A stretch of 64,000 nt of DNA from JAOZHU01 sp964632845 (GTDB lineage Archaea; Thermoproteota; Bathyarchaeia; Bathyarchaeales; Bathycorpusculaceae): positions 62,001 through 126,000 of the forward strand of contig CAZWDU010000004.1 of the NCBI GenBank assembly GCA_964632845.1. Reading direction: 5' to 3'. Shown in pieces: positions 52,037 to 60,082 of this stretch. The position numbers were made by a program, and so were the translations under genes. Numbering within the stretch: the stretch's first letter is position 1; every line of letters starts with the position of its first letter. Under the pieces are notes generated by a model. The model made no database searches. It saw nothing but the letters and a program-made list of their open reading frames with translations, and was not told the origin of the DNA.

Positions 52037-52306
52037 ATGAGTATTTTGGGGAAGCAAAAGGTTTTTCTTGTTGTTCTGCGGATTATAGTGTTGGGTGTGT
52101 TATTGCAAGTCGTAAGAAAACATAAACGTAACAGGGTGTTAACAGCCTTATTATTACCCGCAGCCGCAGTCCTCTTCATCATCGGATGGGGCTTGTCATT
52201 GATAGGCACGCAAAAGCGACCGCGCAAAGCCACCGTTAAACCTCAGAAAGACAACGTGCAGATAGGAGCCATCGTATTCGAAGAACCAACAGAAATATCC
52301 AACTAA
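52037..52306 (+). CDS. Small membrane protein
   Basis: 89 residues with two hydrophobic helices (about 9-26 and 36-58, TALLLPAAAVLFIIGWGLSL) joined by a basic loop (VRKHKRNR), then a soluble tail. It is one of the few plus-strand genes in the region. Family not recognised; could be host or a lysogenic-conversion gene. Confidence 0.5.
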   Translation: MSILGKQKVFLVVLRIIVLGVLLQVVRKHKRNRVLTALLLPAAAVLFIIGWGLSLIGTQKRPRKATVKPQKDNVQIGAIVFEEPTEISN

Positions 52307-52326
52307 CAAACACGTCTGCTTCAAAA

Positions 52327-52500
52327 TCAAATTTTCAATTTCTTAATCAGCGCTTTCACGCGTTCCTCATCCTTCAAGAAATCTTCCACAATGGCGTTTG
52401 TTAGCTGGTAGATTTTGATGTCGTTGAGGATTGCCTGCTTGCGAATTGCCCTGTGCAAGTCCTCGCGGATTTCCACCACTACACGCCTGCTCCCACTCAA
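52327..52500 (-). CDS. Tiny ribbon-helix-helix-like protein, 57 aa
   Basis: 57 residues from a TTG at 52500 that overlaps the stop of the long tail gene (TTGA), the same coupling as TerL to ABC-GNAT. The N-terminal strand RRVVVEIREDLHRAIRKQ followed by a helix and DIKIYQLTNAIVEDFL fits a ribbon-helix-helix of the Arc/CopG type; the C-terminal helix is basic. Probably a DNA-binding regulator made with the late tail genes. Confidence 0.7.
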   Translation of the reverse strand: MSGSRRVVVEIREDLHRAIRKQAILNDIKIYQLTNAIVEDFLKDEERVKALIKKLKI

Positions 52501-55376
52501 CCGCCTTTCACCTTCAACGCCTCAAGTTTGCCTATTAAGTGCAAATCGCCAGCTTCAGTCAGCACCATCAACGCTTTGCCTTCTGGATTCAGAAACGCCA
52601 AGCCTTTCCCAAACCCAACTTTTTCAGCTTCTGTTATGCAAAAACCATTAGCGAAAATGGCGTCTGCAAGTTGCCAGTTCGCACAGTTCACGCTGTTAGT
52701 AACTATGCCGCCGTTGAATGTGACTTGACCCGCGTACACGCTAGGCAACCTAGCTTCAGCAACGGTTCCGCTCGTGATGTCGCCAGCGGCGTGCACATGC
52801 CCAGCAGGTGTGTAACGCCCATTCGGGTTAACGTACATCGGGTCGTAGCCTGCACCCTGCGCTTCAAGCACGTAGCCGCCTGTGCCTTCTGGAAGTCTAT
52901 CTGCGGCGAACCTGCCGCTTGCGATTATTGCGGCGTCTGCTGTCACGTTCTGCAATACGCGCGTGTTGGTTATTACCGTGTACCCGCCGATGCTCAGCCA
53001 GCCTAAGCTGCCTACGCCCGCAACGTACAAGCCGCTCCAGCTGAAACTCGCGTTACCAAGGTCATAGGTAGCATCAGCGTAGGGTCTTACAACGCCAGTT
53101 GCAGCAGACAAAACCAAATCGCCCGATTGAGCACTTAAAAAGGCGTTGACGTCGTCAAAGCCGAAAGTCGCTTTAATGGCATCGCTTGTTCGGAGGTTAA
53201 TTGCGGGCGAGGTTTTGTTGATGTTCAAGTCGCTTGCCAGCATCATATCCGCAAGGTAAAGCTTCTTAAACCGCTTTTCAGCCGAGCCTAACTCGGTAAC
53301 GTTGTCGCCTGCAGGCTGAACGCGCACGGCTTTAACCTCGAAAGTTTCTTCGGCAATGCGCTTCAAGTAAACGTCAAGCGCCGCAGTTCCGCCGCCAAAT
53401 TCGAGCGTATTCTGCGTAAGCTGCATAAGCGCGTTCTCGCCGGGAACCCTGCAGCGCACGTAGCCGGCGCCAGGCAAAAAGAACGCGTATGAATGCACTT
53501 CCTTCCAGTTTCGAGTTTCATTGCCCAATAAGCCATGCGCGTTATCGGTTGGCGTAAACTGGTGATCCAGAACGGCAGAGCCAGCCTTATTCTTGGTGCG
53601 AAACTGCATTATTGCCGCGGTGTCATCAAAAGGACCGAGAAACCGTGGTGCTATCCAGCCTGTTATCTTGTCCCAGCCGCCGTCGTCAAGCGTAAGCCAC
53701 GCGTTGCCAGTCTCGTCGCCTGCTTCATGTCCCACGTGGTGGCTGCCGACGCCGCCGCTTTGGGTTACGCTTGGAATGCCGCGTTTGCCGAGTTTAGTGC
53801 GGCTGAGCTTTTCCACGTTCACGGTGAACGTGCGTAACCCATAGAGGTAATCGGCGAGTTGCGGCGGCTCCTTGCCTAATTCCAGTGTTAGCTCAAGCGT
53901 TTGAGTTTTAGCGTCAACGCGGTATTCGACGCTTTCGATGCGGAAGTCAGCGTCAACGTTCTCATTCGGAAGCAGCACATGTGTTTTGTCGGCAGGCAAA
54001 AACGGCGTGTTGCCGTAATCAATTATCGTGCTCTTAACGGTTAAGTACTCAGCAGGGTCCTTCAAGTAAGCCAGTAAAGCCTTTGCTCTTAAGTTGCATT
54101 CGTTGTCGCTCCACAATTCCTCATCCGTCTCTGTCAGCTCGCGTAGCCCATAAGCTGATTGGCTTGCAGCGTCTTCGCGGACAGCCGCGTAACGGCGTCC
54201 GCCAAAGTATAAGCCGTCAACCCAGAAGCTGCCCGTGCCCGCACCTGCAAAATAGCAGGCTATGCGAAGCTGCTTGACGTTTGTCCAGTCGAATCCAGCG
54301 GCAACGCTTTCCCAGTCGCCTTCGTTGCCAACGCCGACGCGCAGTTGCGTTGTGCGCCATTCATCAGGTCCAACAGTAAGGTTTTTTCTGGCTTCTCTGC
54401 TGCTGGTGTCAAACAGCGAAACGGTCACGTTGCCGTTTAACGCCTTCTCAAGGAAAGCTAAGAACTCGAAGAACGGGTACAGGTTGCAGTTTACCTCGTT
54501 GCCAGCGTTAAGCGTGAAAAGGCAACTGCCGTAGTAGAGGTTCTGCGCGTAAGTCTTAATGCTGCCCGCACCCTTAGCTTTTTTCTCTATGTCAAAACTC
54601 ACTGCGCCTGATGTGGCTGTCCAAACGCCATCCGAAGGCGACAAACTCTCAGTCCACGCATCCTTGTCCAAAGGCACACTCTTGTCGGCGACGCCGTAAA
54701 TCATGATTTTGTTGCGGACGCGGTGGATGTCCCTGCGGTACTCGCTTTGCTCGATCTTCTCGTTTAAGCTTACTGGCGAGGATTTGCTATTACGTGGGAA
54801 AAACTCGAATTTGCCGTCAGGTGCCACGCGAAAATCGTAGCCGATGACGCCGTTCTTGTCGCTGCTTTCCGCAATGTACTTCAAAATGTCCCAGACAGGC
54901 GAATCCGTGTACTCCAGCTTCGTGTACGTAGTATCCGTAGCCTCCACAAGCTCAACTTCACCACGTACATGGCTTAAGCCTGCGTAGTAATCCAGCAAGT
55001 CCTTAACAACTGCTTCGCCTTTTTGGCTTTCATACGTCTTAGTGACTACACGGCGGAAAAGCTTCTCACCCCAGCACCGCCCGCTCACGCGCACATAATT
55101 CTCCGCAGGCGCAGACTCGTACTCTACACTTTCAGTCCGCGTGGTAATCACCTGCGGCACATTAGCGCCTCTGCCAATGCAGACGTAGCCGTCCATGCCA
55201 ACACTAAGCGGGTAAGCTCCGCCTAGACTGTACTTGCCATCCCAATTCTGCAACAAGAGCTCCCAACTGCTAACCTCTTTCGTGGCGCCCAAATGCACGC
55301 GCGCTTCAATAACATCGCCCTGCGGAACGCCTATACCGCCTAAGTTAACCGCAAGCTTCGGAACCTCAACGCTCAC
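52497..55376 (-). CDS. Baseplate hub / tail fibre fusion protein
   Basis: 959 residues from GTG. Residues 1-250 and about 430-540 resemble a siphovirus baseplate-hub domain (EARVHLGATKEVSSWELLLQ; DILKYIAESSDKNGVIGYDF). A jelly-roll, carbohydrate-binding-like insert lies at about 255-425 (GSFWVDGLYFGGRRYA). From about 560 the protein becomes fibre-like, with GSAEKRFKKLYLADM, DATYDLGNASFSWSGLYVAG and the phage fibre motif AGHVHAAGDITSGTVAEARL near 875. A host-recognition role at the tail tip is likely. It follows the tape measure by 3 bases. Confidence 0.85.
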   Translation of the reverse strand: MSVEVPKLAVNLGGIGVPQGDVIEARVHLGATKEVSSWELLLQNWDGKYSLGGAYPLSVGMDGYVCIGRGANVPQVITTRTESVEYESAPAENYVRVSGRCWGEKLFRRVVTKTYESQKGEAVVKDLLDYYAGLSHVRGEVELVEATDTTYTKLEYTDSPVWDILKYIAESSDKNGVIGYDFRVAPDGKFEFFPRNSKSSPVSLNEKIEQSEYRRDIHRVRNKIMIYGVADKSVPLDKDAWTESLSPSDGVWTATSGAVSFDIEKKAKGAGSIKTYAQNLYYGSCLFTLNAGNEVNCNLYPFFEFLAFLEKALNGNVTVSLFDTSSREARKNLTVGPDEWRTTQLRVGVGNEGDWESVAAGFDWTNVKQLRIACYFAGAGTGSFWVDGLYFGGRRYAAVREDAASQSAYGLRELTETDEELWSDNECNLRAKALLAYLKDPAEYLTVKSTIIDYGNTPFLPADKTHVLLPNENVDADFRIESVEYRVDAKTQTLELTLELGKEPPQLADYLYGLRTFTVNVEKLSRTKLGKRGIPSVTQSGGVGSHHVGHEAGDETGNAWLTLDDGGWDKITGWIAPRFLGPFDDTAAIMQFRTKNKAGSAVLDHQFTPTDNAHGLLGNETRNWKEVHSYAFFLPGAGYVRCRVPGENALMQLTQNTLEFGGGTAALDVYLKRIAEETFEVKAVRVQPAGDNVTELGSAEKRFKKLYLADMMLASDLNINKTSPAINLRTSDAIKATFGFDDVNAFLSAQSGDLVLSAATGVVRPYADATYDLGNASFSWSGLYVAGVGSLGWLSIGGYTVITNTRVLQNVTADAAIIASGRFAADRLPEGTGGYVLEAQGAGYDPMYVNPNGRYTPAGHVHAAGDITSGTVAEARLPSVYAGQVTFNGGIVTNSVNCANWQLADAIFANGFCITEAEKVGFGKGLAFLNPEGKALMVLTEAGDLHLIGKLEALKVKGG

Positions 55377-55379
55377 GCG

Positions 55380-55922
55380 CTACTCCACTCCCCGGCGGTA
55401 AAGCTCTGACTCACCCGTCCGCTGAATACTCCGCGTGCGAGAAGACACTTCAGCCGATGCAGAGTTAAAGTCCTCAACACTTGAAGTAGCAGCGTTCATG
55501 CTGTCTGCAAAGCTCCACATCGCAGCCGCAGCCGCAACAATCACTGCAATGCCCACGCCCGTCAAAGCCAAAAACGTCCCATAGCTAATGTTCAAAGCGT
55601 TTTGTGCTGCGGTTGCTACCCAGCAGGCGGCAGCATACACCTTTTGAGCCACAGCTAAGCCGGTGCTTGTCCGCAGGAACATACCTAGTACCGTGACGAC
55701 CATCATGGCAGAACTAAACGTGCGCGTTTGCTCAGCATTCAGCAAGCCGAACTGGTTGGCGATATACCCAACAGCCGTGCCCGTAGCGCCTAAACCTGCA
55801 AGCGCGGAACCCAAGCTCTTCACGCGGGTAGCTAAAGCCTCAGCGTCAGTTTGAATCCTGCTGAACTCGGCGCTTGCACGGTTAACCGCCCTTATCGTAA
55901 CGGCTATTTCCCTAAAACTCAC
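55380..55922 (-). CDS. Very short tape-measure-like tail protein
   Basis: 180 residues. The N-terminal EIAVTIRAVNRASAEFSRIQ and coiled region (EALATRVKSLGSALAGLGA), plus Ala/Gly-rich hydrophobic helices (about 70-95 and 118-142), are typical of tape measure proteins, and it sits between the gp10-like gene (4-base overlap) and the hub gene. Normal tape measures run to several hundred residues or more, so either the tail is unusually short or the gene is truncated. Confidence 0.7.
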   Translation of the reverse strand: MSFREIAVTIRAVNRASAEFSRIQTDAEALATRVKSLGSALAGLGATGTAVGYIANQFGLLNAEQTRTFSSAMMVVTVLGMFLRTSTGLAVAQKVYAAACWVATAAQNALNISYGTFLALTGVGIAVIVAAAAAMWSFADSMNAATSSVEDFNSASAEVSSRTRSIQRTGESELYRRGVE

Positions 55923-56287
55923 AAGCCAGCCTCCGTTTTAGCCAAGTCTAACGCCTCCAAAAACACGCGTTCAAGCTCTGGTACACACGCTTGCACTGCA
56001 GGCTGAATGAAGGGCTGTGCTCGTGCGTAGAAAGTACCGAATTCAACGTTAGCCGCATAAGCTGCTTCCGCCCCGATTTCCGCTTGCCACCCTGCGGTTC
56101 GCGCGTAAATTGTGCTGCGCAGGTAGCCGGTGCGCACGGGCACGAGACGTGCTGCTTCTGTTTTTACGCTTTCAGCCCATTCCGCCAGCCGCGCGCTGAG
56201 TTTGCTTTGCATTTCCGCGTCAAAGCGCATTATAGCCTGCTTGAATTCCTCAGCGCCTGAGAGGTCTATTGTTATTTCAACGCTCAT
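55919..56287 (-). CDS. HK97-gp10-like tail/neck protein
   Basis: 122 residues. The pattern EFKQAIMRFDAEMQSKLSARLAEWAESVKTEAARLVPVRTGYLRSTIYA, followed by AEIGAEAAYAANVEFGT and PFIQPAVQ, is the HK97 gp10-like signature (tail completion / neck). It normally lies between connectors and the tube gene; here it comes after the tail chaperone and directly before the tape measure, overlapping it by 4 bases. Confidence 0.9.
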   Translation of the reverse strand: MSVEITIDLSGAEEFKQAIMRFDAEMQSKLSARLAEWAESVKTEAARLVPVRTGYLRSTIYARTAGWQAEIGAEAAYAANVEFGTFYARAQPFIQPAVQACVPELERVFLEALDLAKTEAGL

Positions 56288-56809
56288 GTCTTTTCGCCTC
56301 TTTCTGTTGCTCTTCTGTTTGGCGGTCTATTTCGTTGAGGATGACCGTGAACTGGTGTATTGTTCGGGCGGGTTGCTTGGCAAGCTGCTTGGGTGTCCAC
56401 CCGAATTCTTTGCAGAGGCGGAAGTCTGTGACGGCTGGATGCGGTTTTTGCCTGCGGATGGCTCGGATAAAAAAGCCGTTTCATCGCGCGTCAACGCACA
56501 CAGGTCATTAACGATTTTAGAGAATAACTCGCCTAGCGGTATTGGAACGCCGTTTTCTTCGTCTAGCAGCTTCTCAAGCGTAACTGGCTTGTGCTGTGGC
56601 TGTTCTTTAAGCGCTACCCAAATGGTTTCGGCTTGGATGGCTATGAAGTCGCTGCTGACCACTTGCCCCGACATGGGATGGTACCGTGTGTGCTTCTGGA
56701 TTATGCGGCTTCGCTTAGCCCACGTGAGCTCTTGGAAAACGTATTTACCCGTGTACTCGCCGCCGTACTCGGCGCCAACTTCAACTGTTTCTCTTCGCAT
56801 ACACATCAC
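56277..56809 (-). CDS. Tail assembly chaperone GT, made by programmed -1 frameshift
   Basis: The zero frame (56809 to a stop at 56327, 160 codons) encodes the G part. At T-TTT-TTA (56474-56468) a -1 shift leads into a second frame that ends at 56277, adding 63 residues (IRAIRRQKPHPAVTDFRLCK to EAKRHER). The new part holds FRLCKEFGWTPKQLAKQPAR, the typical tail-chaperone T region, while the zero-frame tail after the site is low-complexity. The second frame has a stop at 56483-56481 and no start codon, so it can be read only by a shift near the heptamer. GT (about 177 residues) recruits tube and tape measure in tail assembly. Confidence 0.85.
56327..56809 (-). CDS. Tail assembly chaperone G (zero-frame product)
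   Basis: 160 residues when no frameshift occurs. The N-terminal part (RRETVEVGAEYGGEYTGKYV, FQELTWAKRSRIIQKHTRY) is the structured chaperone domain; after about residue 114 the sequence is Ser/Pro-rich and probably disordered, as expected for an out-of-frame read-through of the T coding region. It follows the tail tube gene by 6 bases, the normal place for G. Confidence 0.8.
   Translation of the reverse strand: MMCMRRETVEVGAEYGGEYTGKYVFQELTWAKRSRIIQKHTRYHPMSGQVVSSDFIAIQAETIWVALKEQPQHKPVTLEKLLDEENGVPIPLGELFSKIVNDLCALTRDETAFLSEPSAGKNRIQPSQTSASAKNSGGHPSSLPSNPPEQYTSSRSSSTK
56468..56474 (-). promoter_or_regulatory. Slippery heptamer T-TTT-TTA for -1 frameshifting
   Basis: On the minus strand the heptamer reads TTTTTTA in zero-frame phase T TTT TTA, a canonical X XXY YYZ site. 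It lies just inside the window (from 56480 on) in which the -1 frame is open. A downstream pairing element was not modelled. Confidence 0.8.
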
Positions 56810-56815
56810 CCTTAT

Positions 56816-57673
56816 CTAGCTTATCGCTACGGTTCTAGCCACGAACGTAGCCTTCAAGCTGACTAACTCTTCAATGCGTGTTGGCGCTGCAATATTTTCC
56901 CATTTGCAGTTGCTGAAGACCGCTTTGCTACTGCCGCCTAAGCCGAACTCCAAAGTAAACTCTGCATCGTTGATTACGTCGTCAAATTCTTCTTTGCTTT
57001 CGAACTCAAACACGAGTTCGCCTGTTAAGTTGCGGTGTCTATGCGGCAAATACTTTAGCACGTTCCCATTTGACGCGCGAATCACAGGCACTTGTTTGAG
57101 GTTGTTTTCGATGTTGAATTTCCAGTCGGTCACGCGCTCCAGTGTTGTCGTGTCTTTTTTGATGTAGCTTTCGTAGAAGGGCACGGCTCCAGCGTAATCC
57201 GTGTACGTTGCGCCTTCTATCTTAGCGGTTCCCGTGGCAACGTTCTGCGCAAGCAATTCCGCCGTGGCTTTCACCACGTCCTCTATGCTGCATTCAACCG
57301 TGGCTTTTTGGAACTTGCAGCCCGTGTACAACAGCGAAAGCACATCAGTGGCCGAAGCGAAAGCGCCTTTGTAGTAGAGCAGTTGGATGCTTAGCGATTT
57401 TTCCAACTCAACTCGGGCGTTTTGGAGAAGGTTTATGGGCGCGGCGCTTGGCAGCGGATAAGCAATTTTCAGGCTTGGCATGCGTAAGCCTTTTTTGATG
57501 GCTTGGAGGTCAACGGAGCCTACGCCGCGAAGCTTGATGTTGCTTGGGTTCACGGTGGGTTCCACGCTTTCGGCTGGAACACTTAGCATCGACGGTTCCG
57601 TGGGTGTTTGCCCATACGCGGTTTCTTCCACGTAGTAAACTCGGCTTTCATGGGCACTGTATGTTTCAGGCAT
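56816..57673 (-). CDS. Major tail tube protein
   Basis: 285 residues from ATG at 57673 (MPETYSAHESRVYYVEETAY), with GGAGTG upstream; the ORF extends 13 codons further into the previous gene. The pattern VYYVEETAYGQTPTEPSMLS at the start, then VPAESVEPTVNPSNI and a series of beta strands with KIAYPLPS and RNLTGELVFEFESKEEF, matches phage tail tube proteins of the long non-contractile type. It stands just before the G/GT chaperone gene, as in siphoviruses. Confidence 0.85.
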   Translation of the reverse strand: MPETYSAHESRVYYVEETAYGQTPTEPSMLSVPAESVEPTVNPSNIKLRGVGSVDLQAIKKGLRMPSLKIAYPLPSAAPINLLQNARVELEKSLSIQLLYYKGAFASATDVLSLLYTGCKFQKATVECSIEDVVKATAELLAQNVATGTAKIEGATYTDYAGAVPFYESYIKKDTTTLERVTDWKFNIENNLKQVPVIRASNGNVLKYLPHRHRNLTGELVFEFESKEEFDDVINDAEFTLEFGLGGSSKAVFSNCKWENIAAPTRIEELVSLKATFVARTVAIS

Positions 57674-57684
57674 CTTTTCTTTTT

Positions 57685-58659
57685 TCACACTCCTATGTTC
57701 TCGAAGAACCATGATTTCACGGTGAACTCCGTGCGGAAAATGAAGGGCTTAACGTCCACGCGGTCCACATTGCGGAAACCTGCTATGTCGCAGTAAGTTA
57801 CGCCGTTAACCGTGACCACGCAATGTACGTAGTCGCAAAACAGCACTGCAGGGGTTGTGCCGTTGCTGGGATTCAGCGTGCGGGCGAGAAGCCACACGTA
57901 GCCGTCCGCGTCAACGTACTCTGCCAAATCCGCAGTCAACGTAATGGTTATGTTTTCGTCTGTTCCGCCAGCGCCGCCTGTCTGCGCGTTCTGCCAAGCA
58001 GCCGCAACGTGATTCCACACTTTAACCGCAACGCCGTCTCCGCTTGGCGCCGTGCCGTAGCCCTCGAAGGCTAAGACTATTTTCTGCACGGTTTTTGCTC
58101 GGCTCTCAATTTTGAAGCGGAACAGCATAACCGCGTAGTCACCGTTTATACCGTGGCTTATTTGGCAGCGGTCATCGTCGCTGTACCAAAGCTGCTCATA
58201 CTGCACGCTTGACAGTTCAAGCCAGCCCGAATCGTAAGGCGAAGCTTCAGTGTTGCGAGCGTAAGCTTTGTGCGTTTGCGTCGGCGGACCAGTGTTGAAG
58301 AAATCGTAAACTGACTCGTTGGGCTTGTTGCGATTTTGCCTTATGATGCGGTTGACTTCCTCCACGATTTTGCCGCGCAGGGCTCTGCCGCTCTCGCTTG
58401 CGCTCGGCACATCAGCCGCCCAAACGTTAACCCTCAAAAACGATAGACGCCTTCGAGTTTTGCCGCTTAACTCAAGTTTTTGGTCGCTGCTTTCAGCCAA
58501 GCCCACAGTCACTTGCCCATCACAGTTCTTCAACGCTTCACTGTTCTGCCATTCGCTGGTCACGGTGATGTTGGCAAGACCGCCATCGTCTTTCACCACG
58601 CACATCTCCTGCCTAAGCAGCCTAGCCACGGTTACCGCAGCGTCTTCCATCGCGCTCAT
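57685..58659 (-). CDS. Tail-terminator-like domain fused to beta-sandwich
   Basis: 324 residues from ATG at 58659, which overlaps the stop of the upstream gene (TAATG). Residues 1-110 (MEDAAVTVARLLRQEMCVVK, ...RRRLSFLRVNVWAADVPSAS, RGKIVEEVNRIIRQ) resemble tail-terminator/completion proteins. The remaining 210 residues form a separate beta-rich domain with YAVMLFRFKIESRAK and VKVWNHVAAAWQNAQ, possibly a carbohydrate-binding or decoration module. Its position between head-closure and tube genes supports a neck role. Confidence 0.7.
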   Translation of the reverse strand: MSAMEDAAVTVARLLRQEMCVVKDDGGLANITVTSEWQNSEALKNCDGQVTVGLAESSDQKLELSGKTRRRLSFLRVNVWAADVPSASESGRALRGKIVEEVNRIIRQNRNKPNESVYDFFNTGPPTQTHKAYARNTEASPYDSGWLELSSVQYEQLWYSDDDRCQISHGINGDYAVMLFRFKIESRAKTVQKIVLAFEGYGTAPSGDGVAVKVWNHVAAAWQNAQTGGAGGTDENITITLTADLAEYVDADGYVWLLARTLNPSNGTTPAVLFCDYVHCVVTVNGVTYCDIAGFRNVDRVDVKPFIFRTEFTVKSWFFENIGV

Positions 58660-60077
58660 TAGCCTATGAGCCTCCTGCATGTGGCTTTGCGGTAGGCAAG
58701 TTCGCCTTTGAACATGAAATCCTGCACGGTTAGGATTTCGTAGTCTTCGCCGTTTCTGCAGATTTTGTCCCTGCAGCGCACTGGCGCAAACACGTGCATG
58801 GTAAAGTACTCGCTTGCGACGTAGCCTGGTTCCAGCAGAATCTCTTCTGCTTTAGCAGGCAAAACTATGGCTTTTACGGTTATGCCTTCGCCGTAGGCTA
58901 CGTGTTCGCCGCCTTCCGTTACTGGGTAAAGCGTTAGGTTTTCGCCTTTGCTGTTCAGGATTTGGGTGAACCGCGTTACTGGCGCCTCATAGCCCGTGAA
59001 GAGCTGCGCGAGCCAGCACACCGTAGCCATAGCCTGCTTGTTCTCAACTGGGCTGTAGTCTGCGTGTTTTGCACCCCAAAACATGAACTTGCTTGAGTGT
59101 GCAGTGATGAGTTTTACGCTGAACTCGTAGGCGGACTTGTCGTGGTCTCGGCGTATCTGCGAGAGTATTCCCGCGGTTACACTGTCATAATAATCACAAG
59201 CGGACGTTTTCGCTGTAACGTTGATGTAGCCTGCCCAGCATATGGCAGGGTTGTACGCGGGGTACAACGGCGAAGCATCAATACCGTTGACAAACAAGTA
59301 CGTTTTTTGCACGGTGGCGCTCCAACCTTCATACTCGTAAATGCCCAGCAGAGCGTAAGCCACCGAATCATCAAAAACTATGTTGTCATCAATGCCTGTG
59401 CGGTGCCACGCTGCGTCTCCGCTGGGCGGCGGGTCATAAAAAAGATAACAGCCCTCTAAGCCGACGCGGTAAAAGCCCGCTGCGTCCACGATCATTGCTT
59501 CGTACGTGTCTTTGTTGGCTGGGTCTGATTCACAGAGCAATTTCAACGCGATAATCCCGTAGAGGCATTCCACGTCCATCTGGCTGAGCCACGTGTCCGT
59601 TTGGGTTACGGCTCTTGCGAAGCCTCCGTAATAGCGGTCGTGTACTCCGAGTTGGCTGGGTTTGTGCTGCATATTGTAGAGGAAAGTGCCTCCTGCTAAC
59701 GTGGCGCTGTTCAAGTAAGCCATATTGCTTGTGAGTTCATAGGCTTTCAGCAGGGCAGGTATCGTGCGGCACGTGTCCACGCTGTGGTACTCTGTGCTGG
59801 TTTCGGTGCTTTTGAATCCGCCGTACGCCTGCTTATTGCTGTCTGTGCACTGCTGCGTAAGTATCCAATCTGCCAGTGACACGATTTTGGCTTCTATTTC
59901 GGTGCTTCGGTCGTCGAACTGTGGGTCGAGGTAGGCTTCGAACAGGAAGTCTATAGCGAAGGCTGCGGCGAACGCTGCTTTACCCCACGTGGGGTCGGGT
60001 CCAGACTCGGGTATGACGTAAACGTACGGTGCATAATCCATCACGAACTGGTAGTAAGCTTCTGGAACCGTGTCCAT
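58659..60077 (-). CDS. Six-hairpin glycosidase-like domain fused to head-closure protein
   Basis: 472 residues. Residues 20-365 follow an alpha/alpha-toroid glycosidase pattern: repeated paired helices with aromatic ends such as AYGGFKST, YYGGFARAVTQTDTWL, FDDSVAYALLGIYEYEG and FMFWGAKHADYSPVENKQAM. The C-terminal hundred residues (NSKGENLTLYPVTEGGEHVA, YGEGITVKAIVLPAK, EPGYVASEYFTMHVFAP, NGEDYEILTVQDFMF) match the small beta-barrel of phage head-closure/stopper proteins. A toroid linked to a neck protein suggests that it decorates the neck and binds or cuts host surface glycans. It is preceded by the adaptor gene (5-base gap). Confidence 0.72.
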   Translation of the reverse strand: MDTVPEAYYQFVMDYAPYVYVIPESGPDPTWGKAAFAAAFAIDFLFEAYLDPQFDDRSTEIEAKIVSLADWILTQQCTDSNKQAYGGFKSTETSTEYHSVDTCRTIPALLKAYELTSNMAYLNSATLAGGTFLYNMQHKPSQLGVHDRYYGGFARAVTQTDTWLSQMDVECLYGIIALKLLCESDPANKDTYEAMIVDAAGFYRVGLEGCYLFYDPPPSGDAAWHRTGIDDNIVFDDSVAYALLGIYEYEGWSATVQKTYLFVNGIDASPLYPAYNPAICWAGYINVTAKTSACDYYDSVTAGILSQIRRDHDKSAYEFSVKLITAHSSKFMFWGAKHADYSPVENKQAMATVCWLAQLFTGYEAPVTRFTQILNSKGENLTLYPVTEGGEHVAYGEGITVKAIVLPAKAEEILLEPGYVASEYFTMHVFAPVRCRDKICRNGEDYEILTVQDFMFKGELAYRKATCRRLIG

Positions 60078-60082
60078 GGCGT

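Noticed and set aside
56444..56450. Second possible slippery site C-AAA-AAC downstream of TTTTTTA
   Set aside because: It does not allow good re-pairing in the -1 frame, and the coding character of the -1 frame already starts before it (IRAIRRQKPHPAVTDF).
56284..56484. 66-codon frame with an ATG overlapping the tail chaperone
   Set aside because: It is in the third frame, Pro/Arg/His-rich without coding character, and is explained by the G/GT frames.
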